IMG/VR virus record: IMGVR_UViG_3300034198_019183
Location: 1-38,474 of that record
Length of the DNA stretch: 38,474 bases
Strand: one strand, 5' to 3'
DNA from: a virus
Shown: positions 35,242-38,474 of the stretch, piece after piece
Position numbering within the stretch: position 1 is the stretch's first letter
How the letters are laid out: every line of letters starts with the position of its first letter
The notes under the pieces: generated by a model
Told to the model about the DNA's origin: nothing
Databases searched by the model: none
The model's input: only the letters and a program-made list of their open reading frames with translations
Translations under genes and position numbers: made by a program

Positions 35242-35745
35242 CTAGCTGAAGAGGTCCACGGGGGGCTGGATTTCGACGTGCAACTCAGTCGTACTGAGTG
35301 CTAAACCTAAATTAACAAGAGCAGCATATCCGCTAGCCGCAGTTACAGTACCCGAGGCAGTGCTGTAACGAGTTAACTCGCCGCTGTACTGGGACAAATA
35401 ATAAAACTGGCCCGGAACCAGAACCGCATCGGCGGTGATATTAACGTCACTAACAACAGCAATATCGTCAAGATTTACAGCAACACTCGATCCATTTGAA
35501 GCAGCCGCAGCAGTAATACCAATCGCCTGATACCGCTCAGGAGCAACGCCGCTAGCCGCAGACGCCGGCAGCGCATATGTACCGCTCACATAGACGACCT
35601 GGCCTTGAATTAAATTTGAGCCAGCGGTGAAGTTTTGGGTCGACGCGGCACTGGTTGTAACGCCAGCGCCATTCACAAGCCACACCTGTGTGCCGCCGGG
35701 CGTGAAGTCCGTGTATTTGCGGTTAAAAATGGCGCGTTCCGTCAC
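35242..35745 (-). CDS. Fibre-region protein, 167 aa
   Basis: A 167-residue beta-rich protein: MTERAIFNRKYTDFTPGGTQ, then SNLIQGQVVYVSGTYALPAS, then VLVPGQFYYLSQYSGELTRY and a final VNLGLALSTTELHVEIQPPV. The PG-FYYL--Y--G and ALST/TELHV end resemble the C-terminal block of the fibre paralogues (GLFYF... KAVSSSGLLLL), so it may be a reduced relative. A TATAAT lies 29 bases upstream. Likely a fibre or decoration component. Confidence 0.6.
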   Translation of the reverse strand: MTERAIFNRKYTDFTPGGTQVWLVNGAGVTTSAASTQNFTAGSNLIQGQVVYVSGTYALPASAASGVAPERYQAIGITAAAASNGSSVAVNLDDIAVVSDVNITADAVLVPGQFYYLSQYSGELTRYSTASGTVTAASGYAALVNLGLALSTTELHVEIQPPVDLFS

Positions 35746-35774
35746 TATTTAAAACCAAGACTTCCGATCACTAA

Positions 35775-35780
35775 ATTATA
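35775..35780 (-). promoter_or_regulatory. -10 element before the 35242-35745 gene
   Basis: Perfect TATAAT on the - strand, 29 bases upstream of the ATG at 35745, without a standard -35 at 16-18 bases. Similar -10-only elements precede other - strand genes (30843, 33325, 32230), consistent with phage-modified late transcription. Confidence 0.4.
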
Positions 35781-35795
35781 ACCGAGGTCTCAAAC

Positions 35796-35885
35796 TCAGT
35801 CGTCATCACGAGGGTTGATCGCCATCAGGCTATACCCCATTAACAACAGGAAACCTAGAGACCCAAGGGCAAAAATAGACAGCAT
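35796..35885 (-). CDS. Tiny membrane peptide, 29 aa
   Basis: MLSIFALGSLGFLLLMGYSL then MAINPRDDD. One short hydrophobic helix with an acidic end, starting at the upstream gene's stop (TGATG, one-base overlap). The topology is like a single-pass membrane micropeptide, with a short positive stretch before a negative tail. The overlap supports translation; function unknown. Could be a small holin, antiholin or assembly peptide. Confidence 0.5.
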   Translation of the reverse strand: MLSIFALGSLGFLLLMGYSLMAINPRDDD

Positions 35886-36394
35886 CAGCTTCCAGGCTTA
35901 GGTGGCCACTGCACATTCCAGGGGAAGCCAGCCTGTTGCGGCACCATGCGGAGTGTTTCGCGGTAGAGCGCCCAAGCGCCTTTGCCATCAGGGTCGAGCG
36001 GGCTATCAGCAAGCTGGGTCCAATCGCATTCAGCCAAGCGGCGGTTGCGATCTTCGCGGACGGCTTTGCCCTGCTCAGCATCTTTGGCGAAACAATACGC
36101 CTCATACTGCTCAGCAGCGGTGTGTACCACGCCTTCGTCGTCGGTGTAATCCTGGAAGACAGGACCGGCAATGTAGTGCGTGAACCACTGACCGTTCACT
36201 TCCACCACGCCATCACGTTGGCTGTACTGGTAGGGCGGTACGGTGGTGGCTTGGGGGCCTTCCAGCACGGGGTCGTAGCCGAAATCGCTGATGATTTCAG
36301 CGGTCAGCTGCGGCGGGAAGCTGGTGTTGGGGTTGGAGCGGCGAAACTCGTCTTCAGTGATGACGGCGCCGGTGGTGCGGTTGCGGAGTTCCAT
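35885..36394 (-). CDS. Tail assembly-type protein (Phage_tail_APC-like)
   Basis: A 169-residue protein from ATG 36394 (an upstream GTG at 36403 is also in frame). N-terminal MELRNRTTGAVITEDEFRRS, a Tyr/Gln-rich middle, and a C-terminal RNRRLAECDWTQLADSPLDP, then YRETLRMVPQQAGFPWNVQW. The R--RLAECDWTQL-DSPL block and FPWNV-WP end are a widespread phage tail-associated domain often labelled tail assembly chaperone or fibre-associated. It directly follows the large fibre gene, as expected for a fibre-assembly partner. Confidence 0.75.
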   Translation of the reverse strand: MELRNRTTGAVITEDEFRRSNPNTSFPPQLTAEIISDFGYDPVLEGPQATTVPPYQYSQRDGVVEVNGQWFTHYIAGPVFQDYTDDEGVVHTAAEQYEAYCFAKDAEQGKAVREDRNRRLAECDWTQLADSPLDPDGKGAWALYRETLRMVPQQAGFPWNVQWPPKPGS

Positions 36395-36399
36395 GATGT

Positions 36400-38376
36400 T
36401 CACGAGATGGCAAGAAACACGAAGCTGCCACCGTTTGCGTTGATGGCGGCAGGGGCAGTGGAGCTGATCTGGAAGCCAGAACTCAGCGGATCGATGTAGT
36501 CGGTACCGGTGACTTCTGCAGCAGCGGAATTGAGAAGCAGGTAGGGATCGTTACCGCTAACAATGCCGCGAGCGGTATCCCAGACGTACCAGTCGCCTGT
36601 GGAATCCGCACGCTTGATTAGAACAAACCGTGCGCCTGCTGTGAATCCGCAGTCAATGTTGAGCGTGGTGCCGGTGCCGGTGTAGCTACCGACTTTGCTC
36701 ACGCCAGGGCAGGAAGCGAAGAGGTAGGCGATATATGTTTGACCGCTTGTAAACCCTCCGGGGCTGGACAGTGTGGCTTCCCCAGGTGTGAAGGTCGTAG
36801 AAGTAAAACCTAAAGACCAGTACCCTGGCTGAACAAAGCCGGAGCCATTCGTATTTAAACCGGACGATGCACCGGGTATAAAATATATGCCGTCCGATCC
36901 CTGCTTGACGGCGACAGGCCAGCCCATGTCCTGTCCAGTACCACTGGACCTACGCTTTAGTATAAAGAGTTCAGGAACAACTGTTAGATTATGGCTTACA
37001 ACTTGAGCACTACTTCCCGTGCCGGTGTAACAAACGGCGTCGAAGAAGCCGGGGGCGCGGCGGAAGCCGTAATCGACAATACTGAGTCCGTTAGCTGTAC
37101 TTAAGCCGAGATTATTTTGTTGATCCCAATTAACAGTTACAGCAGCGTCAGCCGCAGTCGTTGCTGTTTCTAAGTAAAACGAACCTCGTAATCTGTCGTG
37201 AGTTCTGGGGCTAATAGCATTTGCCCTGAAGCCGACCCACAGTGAATCTGCGGGAAAGCCAGGCGTAAAAGTAGTTGTTGGAGAGACAGTTGTAGTGATT
37301 GCAGCATTAAACACCTTCGTGGCATCGGTGGGCGTCTTCATCGGCCCACGGCGGATGGCGATGTAGACCACACTGAGGTTAGCCCCAATACTTTTCATGC
37401 TAAACCCCGTAGAGTTGCATTCACCAAAATCGCTTCCTGTTGCTTCAGCGCCGGAAGTATTTGCAAACGAAAATGCGTCGTTACCGGCACTCCATCCGCG
37501 CATGTTATCTATTAATAACCAATTCCCTGCGATACTAGGACTTTTTATTAGCAACCACTGCGGTTCCCAGCCCAGCGTGACTGTGGCAGTGCCACTTCCG
37601 TCTGTCGTAAAAGTCCCGCAACTCACCACACTGTCATTGCCACTATCGCCAAACCCGCCAGCGTCGTGCGCGAACAGGTAGGCGACGTAGGTGCCGCCGG
37701 AGGCGTTCACAGTGGCATCAGTGCCAAGACTGAAGACCGTGCTGGTCGGTGTGGTGCTATTCCAGCGGGTGGCGCCTGTTGCTTTAGCAGCGGTGCTGTT
37801 CAGCACCATGTATTCGGTGTTGGCGAGGCTGCGGTGGTAAACCTGCCAGTCACCAGTGGTATCCGTGCGCTTGACAATGATGCAGCCGGGCACGCTGCCT
37901 AGGTTGTGGCTGATGGTGCGGTTCGCGCCCGAACCGGTCCACGTGCAGACATCAAAGAACTTCTCCGCCTCGCGGAAAGTCCAGGAGGCGTATGTAGTAG
38001 CGGATTCATTGGTATAAATGTTTGATGCGTTTCCGACATTAAAACCAGTGGATAAAAAATTTAAGTACAGAGCGCCCCAGGTAGAATCTTGGCCAAAATT
38101 AGAAGCTGTGTTTAAGGCGTTTTGATTGGTTCTTAAAGTATCGAAAAGAAAATGATTGTATTGCGGGATCTGCGAATTAACCTGAGCAGACCCAGCAATA
38201 TTTCTGCTTTTAATCCAAACCAATCCCCCCTTCCCGGCCAGATCAATCCCATTCGTGATCGTCTGCGTGCTGCCGTTGCCGGTATACAGCCAGGTGCTGA
38301 AGACATCTTCGACGTAAGTGCCAGCACTTGCTGCACCAGCGGCACCCTGCATAAGCCTGAGAGTAGTGGAATCCAT
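36400..38376 (-). CDS. Large tail fibre / adhesin with repeated lectin-like blocks
   Basis: A 658-residue protein. Repeated blocks near residues 135-245, 255-360 and 440-555, with a last one near 560-658, share the order FDVxTYTGxG, xxISHNLGxVPG-type strand and a FxLIKRxDxTGDWYVW-type strand (e.g. GCIIVKRTDTTGDWQVYHRS and FVLIKRADSTGDWYVWDTAR), then LLNSxAAxxTGxDY. The C-terminus ends NANGGSFVFLAIS. This pattern, DUF7483-like as I recall it, is typical of phage fibres in marine viruses. It would bind cell-surface receptors. Its stop overlaps the start of the tail-assembly gene. Confidence 0.7.
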   Translation of the reverse strand: MDSTTLRLMQGAAGAASAGTYVEDVFSTWLYTGNGSTQTITNGIDLAGKGGLVWIKSRNIAGSAQVNSQIPQYNHFLFDTLRTNQNALNTASNFGQDSTWGALYLNFLSTGFNVGNASNIYTNESATTYASWTFREAEKFFDVCTWTGSGANRTISHNLGSVPGCIIVKRTDTTGDWQVYHRSLANTEYMVLNSTAAKATGATRWNSTTPTSTVFSLGTDATVNASGGTYVAYLFAHDAGGFGDSGNDSVVSCGTFTTDGSGTATVTLGWEPQWLLIKSPSIAGNWLLIDNMRGWSAGNDAFSFANTSGAEATGSDFGECNSTGFSMKSIGANLSVVYIAIRRGPMKTPTDATKVFNAAITTTVSPTTTFTPGFPADSLWVGFRANAISPRTHDRLRGSFYLETATTAADAAVTVNWDQQNNLGLSTANGLSIVDYGFRRAPGFFDAVCYTGTGSSAQVVSHNLTVVPELFILKRRSSGTGQDMGWPVAVKQGSDGIYFIPGASSGLNTNGSGFVQPGYWSLGFTSTTFTPGEATLSSPGGFTSGQTYIAYLFASCPGVSKVGSYTGTGTTLNIDCGFTAGARFVLIKRADSTGDWYVWDTARGIVSGNDPYLLLNSAAAEVTGTDYIDPLSSGFQISSTAPAAINANGGSFVFLAIS

Positions 38377-38381
38377 TTATA

Positions 38382-38474
38382 TCAAGTCGTATAATTAATC
38401 AAAGAAGAAGCTCGCCAAGTTGTACCGCTGTCGTCTGTGACGAACATAAATAAATGTGTTTTCCCTGTAGTTAA
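38382..38474 (-). CDS. C-terminal fragment of a gene extending past the window edge
   Basis: Reading the - strand from 38474 gives 30 residues with no stop until the TGA at 38384-38382: LTTGKTHLFMFVTDDSGTTW then RASSLINYTT. The aromatic/Ser/Thr-rich text looks like fibre protein. The gene is 5'-truncated by the window end, so its full nature is unknown. Its stop lies five bases before the 658-aa fibre ATG. Confidence 0.45.
   Translation of the reverse strand, partial: LTTGKTHLFMFVTDDSGTTWRASSLINYTT

Noticed and set aside
35902-36499. Two + strand frames of 93 and 187 aa
   Set aside because: They mirror the tail-assembly gene, which has recognisable motifs and coupling to its neighbours.
1-38474. 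Integrase, excisionase, lysogeny repressor or insertion sequence
   Set aside because: None recognised in the window; the only mobile elements supported are the intein and the HNH endonuclease genes.

Overview
The window looks like part of the genome of a tailed, double-stranded DNA cyanophage, probably infecting a phycobilisome-containing cyanobacterium such as Synechococcus. The evidence is a phage replication set (family A DNA polymerase, primase/SF3 helicase, PD-(D/E)XK exonuclease, SSB-like protein), nucleotide genes (dCTP deaminase, ThyX), an endolysin, tail-fibre-like proteins, dense packing with ATGA/TAATG overlaps, and a phage-borne NblA (phycobilisome degradation). No terminase, portal, major capsid, integrase or lysogeny repressor is visible, so this is only part of the genome.

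Layout. (1) 1-5.9 kb, + strand: short, tightly packed early-type genes. These include a run of secreted or membrane-anchored proteins (RlpA-like barrel, SH3b, proline-rich membrane protein, L,D-transpeptidase, two tiny exported/membrane peptides), a MarR-like regulator and dcd. One gene (1576-1887) lies on the opposite strand. (2) 5.9-11.1 kb, + strand: a promoter followed by a RavA/ViaA-like cassette: a coiled-coil protein, a DUF3150-like protein, a MoxR/RavA-type AAA+ ATPase and a ViaA-like VWA protein. (3) 11.2-18.2 kb, + strand: an unknown 270-aa protein, a strong terminator, polA, several phage orphans (one with a triple repeat), a zinc-finger/HTH protein, an SSB-like protein and a further orphan, ending in a strong terminator. 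(4) 18.2-24.4 kb: nblA on the - strand, head-to-head with a degenerate methyltransferase-like gene (their start codons share CATG), then exonuclease, AEP primase/D5-type helicase, a membrane protein and small paralogous cyanophage genes. (5) 24.4-24.6 kb: a tRNA-like element with a broken anticodon arm and a nested inverted repeat where the two transcription directions converge. (6) 24.6-38.5 kb, mostly - strand: thyX interrupted by an HNH intein, virion-associated and small basic proteins, a two-enzyme endolysin (GH24 lysozyme plus C39-like peptidase), a holin-like peptide on the + strand, a coupled cluster with a six-cysteine protein and DUF5872-like genes, and a fibre locus with three paralogous Ala/Ser-repeat fibres, one carrying an apparent seven-bladed beta-propeller.

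How it fits together. The + strand supplies early takeover, envelope and replication functions. ThyX and Dcd would feed dTTP synthesis, NblA would dismantle host phycobilisomes, and the - strand carries late functions (adsorption, lysis). The most distinctive parts are the RavA-ViaA-DUF3150 cassette, the early envelope-remodelling cluster, the ThyX intein placed inside the catalytic signature, and the propeller-in-fibre paralogue. All functional names come from motifs read by eye; no database search was run.
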